This document shows, in pieces, positions 39,201 through 61,754 of a stretch of DNA of 64,000 nt. The notes under the pieces were generated by a model, which worked only from the letters and a program-made list of their open reading frames with translations, ran no database searches and was not told where the DNA came from. The position numbers and the translations under genes were made by a program. This DNA comes from Ficedula albicollis (Eukaryota; Chordata; Aves; Passeriformes; Muscicapidae), in assembly GCF_000247815.1 (NCBI RefSeq), contig NC_021681.1, positions 17,323,820-17,387,819 of the forward strand, given 5' to 3'. Numbering within the stretch: position 1 is the stretch's first letter; each line of letters begins with the position of its first letter.

Positions 39201-40010
39201 AGCCCCTTAACTGTGCCTCAAGGACAGACTAGATCAATACTTTCCACTTTTAATCCAATCACAGGAAGAGCTGGGGTCGGGGAGGTGGCAGCAGCAGCAC
39301 AGCTTCTCAACAGGAGGGATTGATTTTCTGGGGTCCTTGTTCCCTTGCATCTCTCTTATCTATTGTGCTCCCTCCCTGGGTCTCCTCTCACTGTGGGAGC
39401 ACAGGCAGATTGTTCCCTCCCCGTGGGATGCTGATGAAATGCTCCACGTCATGTGGAAAACCCTTGTCGCTGCAGCCCAGCGTTGGCTCTTGGCCAGGCT
39501 CCCTTAGGGGATGACGTGGTGCTGCGGCTGCAGAGGGAAGGCACGGCTGCCCTTGAGGGGAGCTTGGGACCCCAGCCAAGGCACAAATGCCCACAGTTCT
39601 TCCCAGGCTGTGTGGAGAGCAAGAGTGGGGCCTGATCAGGCTGGGATAGGTGAAACTGTTTTGGGAGGCTCATTCAGGTTGGTTTGGGTGCCCTGGCTTG
39701 GAGCTCATGGTGTTGCCCTTGAGGATGCTGCTTCCAGCCTTGAGAACACCCTGGACCGCAGCAGAGCTATATGAATCCATCCTACCCCATTGCTTGGTTT
39801 CTCTTGGTGCACCGATGGAGTTAGCAAAACCCAGCACAGCTCTAAGCAAATAAAATTGGTGTGATTCCAAGGTGCCTGAAAACTCTCTTTTCTTTCTCTC
39901 CCTTGATGAAGGTGATCACCATTTTCACGCTGGTGCAGGTGGTGCTGACTGCGGATAGTGGCCCCCTCAAGTACAGTGCCCTGCTCAAGAGGCCAAGCTT
40001 GGACAAGTGA
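2866..40010 (+). CDS. DIS3L2: DIS3L2, 3' eight coding exons (partial gene)
   Basis: DIS3-like exonuclease 2 degrades oligouridylated RNAs, such as pre-let-7, 3'-5' in the cytoplasm. Exons seen: 2866-2945, 30288-30471, 31603-31689, 35700-35847, 35935-36065, 36300-36404, 37079-37180, 39912-40010. All have GT donors and AG acceptors, and phases join without a break into 311 residues ending at TGA 40008-40010. The first five exons encode the distal RNB catalytic domain (motifs [50 protein letters not shown]). The last three give the C-terminal S1-like domain ([33 protein letters not shown]). The match is to vertebrate DIS3L2, recognised from memory of the human protein. The upstream exons (cold-shock domains, start of RNB) lie outside the window. 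The C-terminus stops at KRPSLDK, shorter than the acidic tail of human DIS3L2. Confidence 0.95.
3142..3237. repeat. T21-G59-T16 homopolymer block
   Basis: A T run (3142-3162), a pure G run (3163-3221) and a second T run (3222-3237). The most likely source is a poly-T tract with an inserted poly-G sequencing or assembly scar, because the other four long G runs in the window share the same character. Confidence 0.9.
9011..9377. repeat. tandem duplication, period 183 bp, two copies
   Basis: The sequence from ggccattcctagctgggg (9015) to gtgtcagtgcaatgagg is repeated from 9198. There are few differences: cattcc/cactcc, a 4-nt insertion near 9224, and aaatccctgg/gaatccttgg. Confidence 0.88.
10962..11180. 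repeat. tandem duplication, period 115 bp, two copies
   Basis: The block starting cctgacaccactcctctc at 10962 is repeated at 11077 essentially without mismatch through ggaactatctc. The second copy ends near 11180. Confidence 0.88.
12395..12757. repeat. compound tandem repeat with internal minisatellite
   Basis: A block of about 108 bp starting cgtagatatttccttccg occurs at 12395 and again at 12650. Between the copies, a 46-50 bp subunit (tcacaccatccctg...cttgtaca) is repeated once. An imperfect 18-20 bp minisatellite of the form caggaggtgtccccagc fills about 12554-12649. Confidence 0.88.
17535..17720. repeat. minisatellite, three copies of a 62-bp unit
   Basis: Three copies begin with gggacacgctcccacaagc at 17535, 17597 and 17659 and end with ccagacagcagt. 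They are near identical; the second has cacggatgctgc in place of catggaagctgc. Confidence 0.9.
18150..18520 (+). mobile_element. probable CR1-type LINE fragment (5' region)
   Basis: This stretch resembles, from memory, sequence common in bird genomes upstream of and around the start of CR1 ORF1. Matching phrases include aagaagtccaagaacattca, aggagaacaggcaatgtcct, acaacaccaggcctgctgg, tctcaaaggggaaaaagg and ttaaactagatttgaag. It has no intact ORF, and no reverse transcriptase is present. The boundaries are approximate and the family name is an inference without a library search. Confidence 0.5.
20825..21036. repeat. two adjacent tandem duplications (68 bp and 39 bp units)
   Basis: The segment agtctgg[g/c]tgattgcttc... 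is repeated at 20825 and 20893. Directly after it, a unit starting taagaactggaacaggcac is repeated at 20959 and 20998. The copies differ by one to three bases. Confidence 0.87.
21327..21432. repeat. tandem duplication, period 53 bp, two copies
   Basis: The unit tttgtccctgggtcaggtc... through cagtcattgg is repeated at 21327 and 21380 with one difference (cttgg/cctgg). Confidence 0.88.
28591..28730. repeat. GC-rich tandem duplication, period 70 bp, two copies
   Basis: cccgctggctgtccctggct at 28591 recurs at 28661, with the following gccccacggccggggtgccc also repeated. The open frames here only reflect the repeat. Confidence 0.87.
29783..29815. repeat. (GTGCT)n pentanucleotide microsatellite
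   Basis: A run of tandem gtgct units, about six to seven copies, inside the long DIS3L2 intron. Confidence 0.9.
30288..30471 (+). CDS. DIS3L2: DIS3L2 RNB-domain exon
   Basis: A 184-nt exon encoding [18 protein letters not shown], then [20 protein letters not shown], ending SSAGTLH at donor gtgagt. It is markedly GC-richer than the intron on its left. Its first base completes the Lys codon split across the 27-kb intron. Confidence 0.95.
30472..35699 (+). other. DIS3L2: DIS3L2 introns around the 87-nt exon 31603-31689
   Basis: Two introns (30472-31602 and 31690-35699) flank the exon at 31603-31689, which reads [20 protein letters not shown], then TYMFSRPMQ. Apart from the 94-bp duplication at 32127-32314 I see no other gene or element. 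The open frame at 32535-33014 has no family features. Confidence 0.8.
32127..32314. repeat. tandem duplication, period 94 bp, two copies
   Basis: The unit beginning taagcacagc and including gaagaaggcaagttctagaa is repeated at 32127 and 32221. The copies are nearly identical, differing at cccag/ctgg after the start. Confidence 0.88.
35700..35847 (+). CDS. DIS3L2: DIS3L2 exon with conserved TSPIRR motif
   Basis: A 148-nt exon reading [20 protein letters not shown], then [20 protein letters not shown] and VHRLLCASL. The [11 protein letters not shown] block is the conserved RNase II/RNB signature near the end of the catalytic domain. It splices to 35935-36065 through an 87-nt intron. Confidence 0.95.
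37181..39911 (+). other. DIS3L2: last DIS3L2 intron
   Basis: A 2.7-kb intron before the final coding exon. A degenerate LINE-like stretch lies around 37500-37800; no exon or RNA gene is recognisable in the remainder. Confidence 0.8.
37500..37800 (-). mobile_element. possible degenerate CR1/L3-like LINE fragment
   Basis: Phrases such as agatcatcagttaagatgtt, gtgtcaaatggtttaacagc and tctattaacttggtaactca resemble a highly decayed reverse strand of CR1/L3 reverse-transcriptase sequence. The similarity is judged by eye; no frame survives. The strand follows from that resemblance. Confidence 0.35.
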
Positions 40011-40428
40011 GAGCCCTGGCTCTGTGGGCTCCCCACTGCTGCTGCTCCCTCACCTCCCAGGCCCCGCTCCGGCACCTGCTGGAGACAGAAGGGACCCACA
40101 AGGACTTCGGGGTTTTGACTTTTAAAACCATTGTGGTTTTATTTCCGGTTTGGATTTTAACTCCACCTGGGAGCAGGGCTTAGGGCTTGAGCCTGCTCCA
40201 GGCAGAACATTTCTACTCTCGGGTATTTTTAGCATGATGCTTTCTTAACGTTTTTTAAGGCAGTGGTGTCCATCTGCAGCTTCAGTGCCTGTGGTGAGGG
40301 CTGAGAGGGGATATGTGTCCCCAGGAGTGGAGAGGGGCTGGCTTCACCATCCCAGGTGGGATGTGGATGCAGTGGGATGCAGCCATGGGGTCATGCAGGA
40401 GGGTTTCTTGCAGGGTTGTGTGTAATGT

Positions 40429-40434
40429 AATAAA
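40429..40434 (+). terminator. DIS3L2: DIS3L2 poly(A) signal AATAAA
   Basis: AATAAA 419 nt after the stop codon, followed within about 35 nt by a T/G-rich stretch (gtgtgtggagttcctgcggg). It is the first canonical signal after the stop, so the 3' UTR is probably 40011 to about 40455. Confidence 0.8.
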
Positions 40435-40455
40435 AGCCGGGACAGCAGCTGTGTG

Positions 40456-42530
<2,075 letters not shown>

Positions 42531-42538
42531 CTGTGAAT

Positions 42539-42582
42539 GTTATCAGCCCATCGTCTCACGGGACAGGGAAGAGCCATAAAGG
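42539..42582 (+). promoter_or_regulatory. putative promoter elements of first alkaline phosphatase gene
   Basis: gttatcag at 42539-42546 is a GATA-factor core on the reverse strand, and ccataaagg at 42574-42582 is a TATA-like or CDX-like (TTTATGG) site 58 nt upstream of the ATG. GATA4 and CDX2 are known regulators of intestinal alkaline phosphatase genes; their use here is inference. Confidence 0.35.
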
Positions 42583-42639
42583 GCTGTCCCCTCGCCCTGG
42601 ACTAAGGCAGCATTCCAGGAGGGAGCCAGGGTGGGCAGC

Positions 42640-45600
42640 ATGGGGTGGCTGCTTTCTCCTGGAACCTTCCTTCTCCTCTGCTTCCTCGCCCAGCTCGCTG
42701 CTGCAGCCTCTGGAGACAGGGGACGTGTGGGACAGTGGGGTAAGAGCCTCTGGTGGGGGATGCTGGGGCTGGTGTCACCTCCCCGGGGATCTCCATGTCC
42801 CCTCCCCTTGGGATAGGAGCAAAGGAGAACCCTCACAGCCACCTCAGGGTGCTGTGACACCACAACCTTTGAATGGGTTGGTCTCAGCCCCCCCCTCAAA
42901 GCAGGCCCTGCCCCCCCATCCCTGCTGTTCCCAACCCCCATCCCTGACTTTGGGTAAAGTGGCCCGATAGCCACAGCCAGCCGTGGTTACACAGCCATTG
43001 CACGCTTGCTGTGGCTGATCCTCAGGCTCCTCATCCACTCTGCCAAGAGCCACAAGGGACTTCTCTGCCAAACTGTGCCTCAGTTTCCCTTCTGCAGGTG
43101 TTTTCTGAGCAATACTGGTCTGCAGAACACCATGCTGATCTCCAAGGGTTTCCTGGTCCTCCGTGGTGGGGGGCTTAAAGGAGCTAAATTCACCTGGGGT
43201 AGAGATGGCCACACTGGATCCCTGGGGGTGCACCTGGGGGCTCCCAGCTCTGCTCTCACCTCCAGATGCTGAGAAGACCCCGGGCTACTGGAATAAAGGT
43301 GCCAGGAGGAGGCTGGAGTTGGCCATGGCCTTGCAGCCAGCAGCACAGCGGGCTAAAAACATCATCCTGTTCATGGGCGACGGTGAGTGCCCGGGTCACT
43401 GCCAGGCCCTGCAGCTCCCCAGCAGCCAGGGGCCGTGGCTGATGAGAAGATGGGTCTGGGGCAAGCCCTTGGGCAGTGCCTGGGGAGGGCAGGGCCATCC
43501 CTGGTCACCCAGTGACTCGGACATGCCCACAGGCATGGGGCTGTCCACCATGTCAGCGGCGCGGATCTACAAGGGGCAGCTGGCCGGTGGCTCGGGCGAG
43601 GAGAGCGTCTTGGCCATGGAGACCTTTCCCCACATGGCCCTGGCCAAGGTGAGTGGGGCAGCAATGGGGGGACACTCCTGCTGCCCCTGCTGGAAACCCC
43701 ACTGCACCCCTCGCGCTTCCAGACCTACACCATCGACCGGCAGGTGCCCGACAGCGCTGGCACGGGCACCGCCTACCTCTGTGGGGTGAAGGCCAACGCC
43801 AAGACTCTGGGACTGAGCGGGGCGGCCGTCTATGGAAAATGCCGCAGCACCTTCGGCAACGAGGTGGACTCTGTCCTGCACCGGGCCAGGCTGGCGGGTA
43901 CGGGGCAGCAGGAAACCCTGTGGGAAAGCAGGCATGGCCATCCAGTGCCGTGCAGGGCTGGGTGGACTCCCTGTAAACCCTCGCCCACGCTGCAGGCAAG
44001 GCCGTGGGCATCGTGACGACCACGCGCGTGCAGCACGCGTCCCCCGGGGCGGCGTACGCGCACTCGGCCAGCCGGGGCTGGTACGCCGACGCCAACATGC
44101 CCAGGGAGGCCCTGCAGGACGGCTGCAAGGACATCGCCTGGCAGCTGGTGCACAACACCGACATCAACGTGAGCTGGGGAAGGGAGCGGGAGGGAGGGGC
44201 CCCAGCAGCATGGGAGGGTCTGCTGAGCTCCCCGGCAGGTGATCCTGGGCGGCGGGAGGATGTACATGACCCCCAGGCGCACTCCGGACCCCGAGTACCC
44301 AGAGGACCCGGAGCAAAATGGCACCAGGAAGGACGGCCGGGATTTGATTGCTGAGTGGCTGAGTGCCAAGCAGGTAGTGTGCAGGGAAGAGGGGATGCGG
44401 CTCCAGGCACAGGGTGTGTGGCATTGGCACTGGCTCTGCTCTCGCTGGCAGGGCGCCCGCTACGTCTGGGACAAGAAGGGCCTGGATGCGGTTGAAGATG
44501 ACTCTGTGAGCCACCTTATGGGTAGGAGCATCACTGCCTGCACCAATGGCAGTGCTTCCTCCTCCTCCTCCCTTCTCTGGACGTGTCAGCATGGGCCGCT
44601 GCACCTTCCTCCCGCAGGCCTCTTCGAGCCCAAGGACATGAGGTACGAGCTGAACCGCAACACGTCCACGGACCCCTCCATCGTGGAGATGACAGAAAAG
44701 GCCATCCGCATCCTGCGCAGGAACCCCAACGGCTTCTTCCTCTTTGTGGAAGATGAGTAGCTCCAGGCGGGCAGTGTGGCTGGGGCTGAGGTGGGATGGG
44801 GGTCCTGGGAGCAGGTTGCCATCCAGGGGGACCAGGAAGAGGGTGACAGCCACGTTCCCTGTGCAAGTGGCAGAATCGACCACGGCCACCACAGCGGGCG
44901 GGCCAAGCAGGCGCTGATGGAGGCGGTGATGCTGGACCGGGCGGTGGCGCGGGCGGGCGAGCTCACCTCCCCCGCTGACACCCTGACCGTGGTGACGGCC
45001 GATCACTCCCACGTCTTCACTTTTGGGGGCAGCACACCACGTGGCAACTCCATCTTTGGTGGGTCCTGGAGAGCAGCAGTGAGCATCCCTCTTTCCACCT
45101 CACCCTGTCGCTCCCATGGGAGGCTGAGCATGCCCAGGCAGGGAGCTGGGGAGAGGTGCCCAGCTGGAACAGGGGGTGACAGTGTTTTCCCTGTGCCAGG
45201 GCTGGCCCCCAAGAAAGCCAAGGACAAGCGAGCCTACACCAGCATCCTCTATGGCAATGGTCCTGGCTACAGCATCCGGGACGGGGCTCGTCCAGCTGCC
45301 AGCCTCCCTGCTGCAGGTACGAGTGCTGGGGGTGTGGCAGAGCCACGGGGTAGCTGGGGACAGATTGCCAGGGAGTCTGCTGACGATTGGGTGGAGGCAC
45401 AGGGTGGCTGGGGACAGCATCCCACTGGCATAGCCATGGGTGCCACGTAAGGTCCTGGTGCCACTGTGAGGCTCAGGAGTCACTTGGGCAGAAGTCATGC
45501 TGATGCAGGAATGATGGGAGCTGTCCCCCCACCCCTGTGACATGTCGGGGAGCCAGACCCCCAGCCTCATCTCTCCTCTCCCCCTGCAGAGGACAAGGAC

Positions 45601-45876
45601 TACAGACAGCAGGCAGCTGTGCCCCTGGAGACAGAGACTCACAGTGGGGAAGATGTGGTGGTGCTGGCCCAGGGCCCCATGGCCCACCTTTTCCACGGGG
45701 TGCAGGAGCAGCACTACATCGCCCATGCCATGGCCTACGCTGCCTGCCTGGAGCCCTACGCCACCGAGCCTGGGTGCAGGGCAGCCCGCAGGACCTCCCG
45801 TGGCACACAGTGCTCCCCACAGCCCCTGCTCGCCCTCCTGGCCCTCTGCATGGCTGCCCTCACAGTGAGGGGCTGA
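42640..45876 (+). CDS. ALPI-like: intestinal/placental-type alkaline phosphatase, paralog 1
   Basis: A GPI-anchored ectoenzyme that hydrolyses phosphomonoesters at alkaline pH. Exons: 42640-42739, 43266-43382, 43533-43648, 43723-43897, 43996-44168, 44239-44373, 44452-44521, 44618-44752, 44867-45058, 45200-45316, 45590-45876, about 538 residues (human ALPI 528). The signal peptide starts [16 protein letters not shown]. In PLAP numbering the catalytic set is complete: D42 (FMGDGMG), S92 (VPDSAGT), H153/S155 (VQHASP), R166 (ASRGWYAD), E311, D316/H320 (RIDHGHH), D357/H358 (TADHSH), H432 (ETHSGED). Cysteines for C121-C183 and C467-C474 are present. The C-terminus ends in a hydrophobic GPI signal ([15 protein letters not shown]). 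All junctions are GT-AG except after exon 8, where the homologous boundaries read AT...AA. Orthology within the ALPP/ALPG/ALPI group is not resolved. Confidence 0.92.
44618..44756 (+). CDS. ALPI-like: paralog 1 exon 8 with abnormal 5' splice site
   Basis: The exon ends FFLFVE plus one base (G) at 44752 by homology with other alkaline phosphatases. The next bases are atgagt, a perfect donor consensus except A for G at +1. In frame it reads on to a TAG at 44758-44760. The nearest GT is at 44757 (gtagct), four bases further. The homologous start of exon 9 at 44867 is preceded by AA, not AG; AG occurs one base later. Confidence 0.75.
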
Positions 45877-45919
45877 GAGGCTCTGACTGAGTCCCACTGT
45901 GGACAGGACCAAGAGATGC

Positions 45920-45925
45920 AATAAA
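45920..45925 (+). terminator. paralog 1 poly(A) signal AATAAA
   Basis: AATAAA 44 nt after the TGA stop, followed by the GT/T-rich ggttgtttgtctcc. This implies a very short 3' UTR. Confidence 0.85.
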
Positions 45926-46530
45926 GCACAGGTTGTTTGTCTCCATCCGCCGTGCCAAGGGTCACAGGAGTGGTCACCTCCTGAGGTGCTGCCCCGTGCC
46001 AGCCTCCACTGTTGGCTGTGGCTCCTGGTTCTCCCCTGGGACCAGCACTGGAGGTGCTGGGCTGAAGGAGATGATGAAATGTGGTGAGGAGAGGCAATGT
46101 CCTCCCCAGCTTTGCCCGGTTGGGGCACAGTACACAAGGGTTGGTACATTCCTGTCAAGGGCTGAGCAAGGAGCAGAGTTTTCGTCCTCTTCCGTGGATT
46201 TATTGCTCAAGAAAGCCCGGGCAGAGAGCAGGGTGCTCAGTGCACAAATGACCCCAGGTGCTCCCCATACCCACTGTTGCCCCAGGTCCAATGCTCAGAG
46301 CTGCCCATGGCACCCTGGGACAGGGCATTGCCCCTTCTGGCACCACAGCACCATGGCCAGGGCAGGATTCCCTGCCAGCACTGCACATCCTCTTGTCCCT
46401 GCAGCTGTCTGTGCCCCAAGCCCATCTGTGCCCAGCAGGCACAGGATGTTGGCCGAGGAGGTGCTATCAGCCCAGCCCCGTGGCCTGACCTGCTGATCCC
46501 TTTCACGCACCCTGCTAGGGCTGATCCCTG
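45926..46530. other. intergenic spacer between the two phosphatase genes
   Basis: About 600 nt of GC-rich sequence with no recognisable exon. Total spacing from the stop of paralog 1 to the ATG of paralog 2 is 716 nt, consistent with a tandem duplication. Confidence 0.8.
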
Positions 46531-46557
46531 TCCAAAGTCCCTTCCCAGGATTTATAG
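46531..46557 (+). promoter_or_regulatory. ALPI: putative HNF4-like site and TATA/CDX box of paralog 2
   Basis: tccaaagtcc at 46531-46540 contains the HNF4-type core CAAAGTCC. tttatag at 46551-46557 is a TATA-like (or CDX-like) box 36 nt before the ATG. HNF4 and CDX factors drive enterocyte genes; the assignment rests on motif match and position only. Confidence 0.45.
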
Positions 46558-48675
46558 ACACTGCCAGCAGCGCTGGGCTGTCAGATCTCACCATGCAGCT
46601 CCTGGCATCCCTCACCCTCTGCCTCTGCGCAGGGCTCAGCAGCACCACTGTCATCCCAGGTGGGGACAAGGATGGGGAGGGGTGCCTGGATGGGTGGTGG
46701 CAGTGGGTGTCCAGGGAAGCAGGGGGTCAGCCTGGCTGGCCAGAAGGAGGGCTTGGGGAGGGGAGCTGGGACTGTCCAGCTGAATAAGGATTAATGGGGG
46801 TTAGTCACCTCTGCCCTTGTGGGGTTTTTGAACCAGTTTTCTCCCAGGTTTTCTCTTGCTTCTCTGCTGGGGGCTGGTCTGGAGAAAGTTCCTATATCCT
46901 CTACCGCCACTCCCTACCATGGATTTGACCCCATCCCACTCGCCAGATAACTCTTCATCATGTCTGGTTTTGCTGTCCCCCCTTGTTCCCTGCCCCAGGA
47001 CCCTGAGGCCAGGCAGTCGGTGCAAGCCTGCACCCTAAATAGCCCCCTGAACCACTTGGTCCATGTGAGAGGAGGGTCCAGCTTGGGAATGCCCAGGGAA
47101 CAAATATCCCTGGGGTGTGGGGACCCTGCAGGGGTGCCCCAGGGATGCAGTGCTGGTGAGCTGGGACTGATGGGTGTTTGCACAGTCCCAGAGGAGGAGG
47201 AGAAACCATCCTTCTGGAACACACAGGCAGCTGCAGCTATAGAAGCCTCCTTCGAAATCCAGCCCAAGATACGCCAAGCCAAAAACCTCATCCTCTTCCT
47301 TGGGGATGGTGAGTCCCACTGGCACCCCTGGCAGGCAGGCTGACATGGCCAGTACTCTGCTGAGTGGGATGTGTGGAGGGCAGCTGGTCCAGAGGGTGAC
47401 CAGGACCCTCTCTCTGCCCAGGATTTGGGATCCCCACCATCACAGCCACCCGCATCCTAAAGGGGCAGCAGCAGGACAAGCCGGGCCCTGAGACCCCTCT
47501 TGCTCTGGATGCTTTCCCCTACGTGGCACTCTCCAAGGTAAATTCCAGCATGCTGGAAAGGGGCCATGGTGATCCTGGGCATGTGGTCGTGGTTATCCCA
47601 GGCATGGGGCTGCTGCATATGTTGTGCATGGGGACCCTCCCCATCCCACACGTGTCCATGGGTGAGTGGATGAGCGTGGCAGGGGGTGCTGAGGGAACAC
47701 CCCCCTGGGGACCCCCGCCCTGAGCCCCTCTCTCCTCGGCAGACCTACAATGTGGACAGGCAGGTCCCTGACAGCGCAGGGACAGCCACAGCCTATCTCT
47801 GTGGGGTGAAGGGCAACTACCAGACCGTGGGGCTGAGCGCGGCCGCCCGCCACTCGCAGTGCAACACCACGGCCGGCAACGAGGTGATCTCAGTGCTGGA
47901 GCGAGCCCGCAGAGCCGGTAACGGGGGATGCAGGGCTGGGGGTGCCACAGTGGGGGCTTTCCCCCCATGACCATCCCGCAGCTCGGTGGTGGGGACCCTG
48001 TGTTGCCTCGGCGGGGCCTGACGAGCGGGTTTTGGCAGGGAAGGCGGTGGGCGTGGTGACCTCGACGCGGGTGCAGCACGCCTCGCCCTCGGGGACCTAC
48101 GCGCACGTGGTGAACCGGGACTGGTACGCGGACGCCAGCATGCCCCCGGAGGCGCGGCAGCAGGGCTGCAAGGACATCGCCTGGCAGCTGGTCCACAACG
48201 TCGACATCAACGTGAGCGGGCACGGCGGGAGGAGAGCAGGGACAGACGCCTCTCAGGGCATCCCCACTACGGCTTCATCCTCCTCGTCCCCTCCAGGTGA
48301 TCCTGGGCGGTGGTCGGAAATACATGACCCCGGCGGGGACGCCGGACCCTGAGTACCCCACCGACCGCAATCAGAGTGGGATACGCGAGGATGGGCAAAA
48401 CCTCATCGACATGTGGCTGGAGAAACGGCCGGTGGGTGACGCCTCAGGGACAGTCCTCTGCCACCTGCCCCTGGAACAGGGCCAGGCACCCACTAACCCC
48501 CTGAGGGGTTTGCCCACAGGGTGCCCGCTATGTCTGGAACAGGACAGAGATGCTGGCTGCTGCTGCCAACTCCAGAGTGAATTACTTGATGGGTAACAAA
48601 TGGCCCCTGTAGCAGGACCCAAGAGGTGTTGGGACACCCGGGCACTGATGCTGTCCCCAACACATTCCCTCACAG

Positions 48676-48810
48676 GTCTCTTTGAACCTGGGGACATGAA
48701 GTACAGCCTGGTGCGTAACACCACCGTGGACCCATCACTCACTGAGATGATGGAGGCAGCCATCACCATCCTGAGCAGGAACCCCAACGGCTTCTACCTC
48801 TTCGTGGAAG
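48676..48810 (+). CDS. ALPI: paralog 2 exon 8 with A at intron +1
   Basis: The exon ends GFYLFVE plus G, followed by ataagttggg. Exon 9 begins at 48920 after a normal ctgcag acceptor, so homologous boundaries give an AT-AG intron. If GT at 48815 is used instead, only the inner acceptor ggcag|AATC (exon from 48927) keeps frame, giving FVEDKIDHGHH with one residue fewer between the E311 and D316 equivalents. Confidence 0.75.
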
Positions 48811-49464
48811 ATAAGTTGGGGCTCATGGCCCTGGGGCCACTGGGAGGGGGTGTAGGCTGGGGGTAGGAGTTGGGCGTGCTGCTGTCGGTCCCCAGCCCAC
48901 TGTGGGTGGCCATCTGCAGGTGGCAGAATCGACCACGGCCACCACGATGGTGCAGCCCATAAGGCGCTGACGGAGGCGGTGGAGTTTGACCGGGCCATCG
49001 AGCGGGCAGGCGCCCTGACAGACGAGGATGAGACCCTCACTGTCGTCACTGCTGACCACTCGCACGTCTTCTCCTTCGGGGGCTACACCCTGCGTGGCTC
49101 CTCCATCTTCGGTGGGGCTCTGCCCTGTTCGGGGTACTGCCAGCCCTGTGGCACCCTGCTGTGGCCAGAGGGGTGATACGGGTGTTCCTTGGCTGATCCT
49201 CCTCCATCGCCCCCTCCCCAGGTCTGGCCCCCAAGACAGCCCTTGATGGGAAGAACTACACATCCATCCTCTACGGGAATGGGCCGGGATACCAAGGCCC
49301 TGACAGACCCGACGTGGACGTGGACACAGCCAGTGAGGGCACAGAGACCATGGCTGGGTGGTGGGGTGGGGCTGGGGGCCACCATTGTCCCCCCCTCACC
49401 CCTTTCTCTCCCCTCCCCAGTGGACTTCGAGTACCTGCCGCAGGCAGCTGTGCCCCTCGACTCA

Positions 49465-50843
<1,379 letters not shown>

Positions 50844-51320
50844 CGGCAGGGCTGGGGCATGGACAGGGTGGGGCTGGCACAGGGAATGCCAAGGAGGGCA
50901 CCGGGCAGGGGAGGCTTTTGGCATGGGGCAACCCCGTGGTAACTCTGGAGTCCTCCCCCTGCCTTGACTGATGCTGGGATGGGTGTGGTAGGGCTGGGTG
51001 AAGGGTGTGGGATGGATGGACAGGAAAGGGGGTACAGGGGTGTCTGGGCGTGCCCTCGTTCCTCCATGGGGAACCTTCATGCCCTCAGTGCGCAGGGGAG
51101 TGGGTAGGAGGGCAACGGGCAGGAGGCAGCTGCCCAACTCAAGTGTCTCTGCTGCCCACACCCCTATGGCAGCCTTTGGGGAGACCCCCTGTGACACCCG
51201 AGGGTGCCCCCTTTACCTGAAGAATAGGAAGGGGAGATGGGAAGTTGGGGAGTGGGCACAGGGTGTCACTTAGGCGGGGGGGGGGATGGAAGGTCCCAGC
51301 CTGCTGGAGGGGGATCAGCC

Positions 51321-61754
<10,434 letters not shown>

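Noticed and set aside
43553..44410. 285-residue minus-strand frame
   Set aside because: It is antisense to phosphatase exons 3-6 in GC-rich DNA, where long antisense frames are common; no independent motif.
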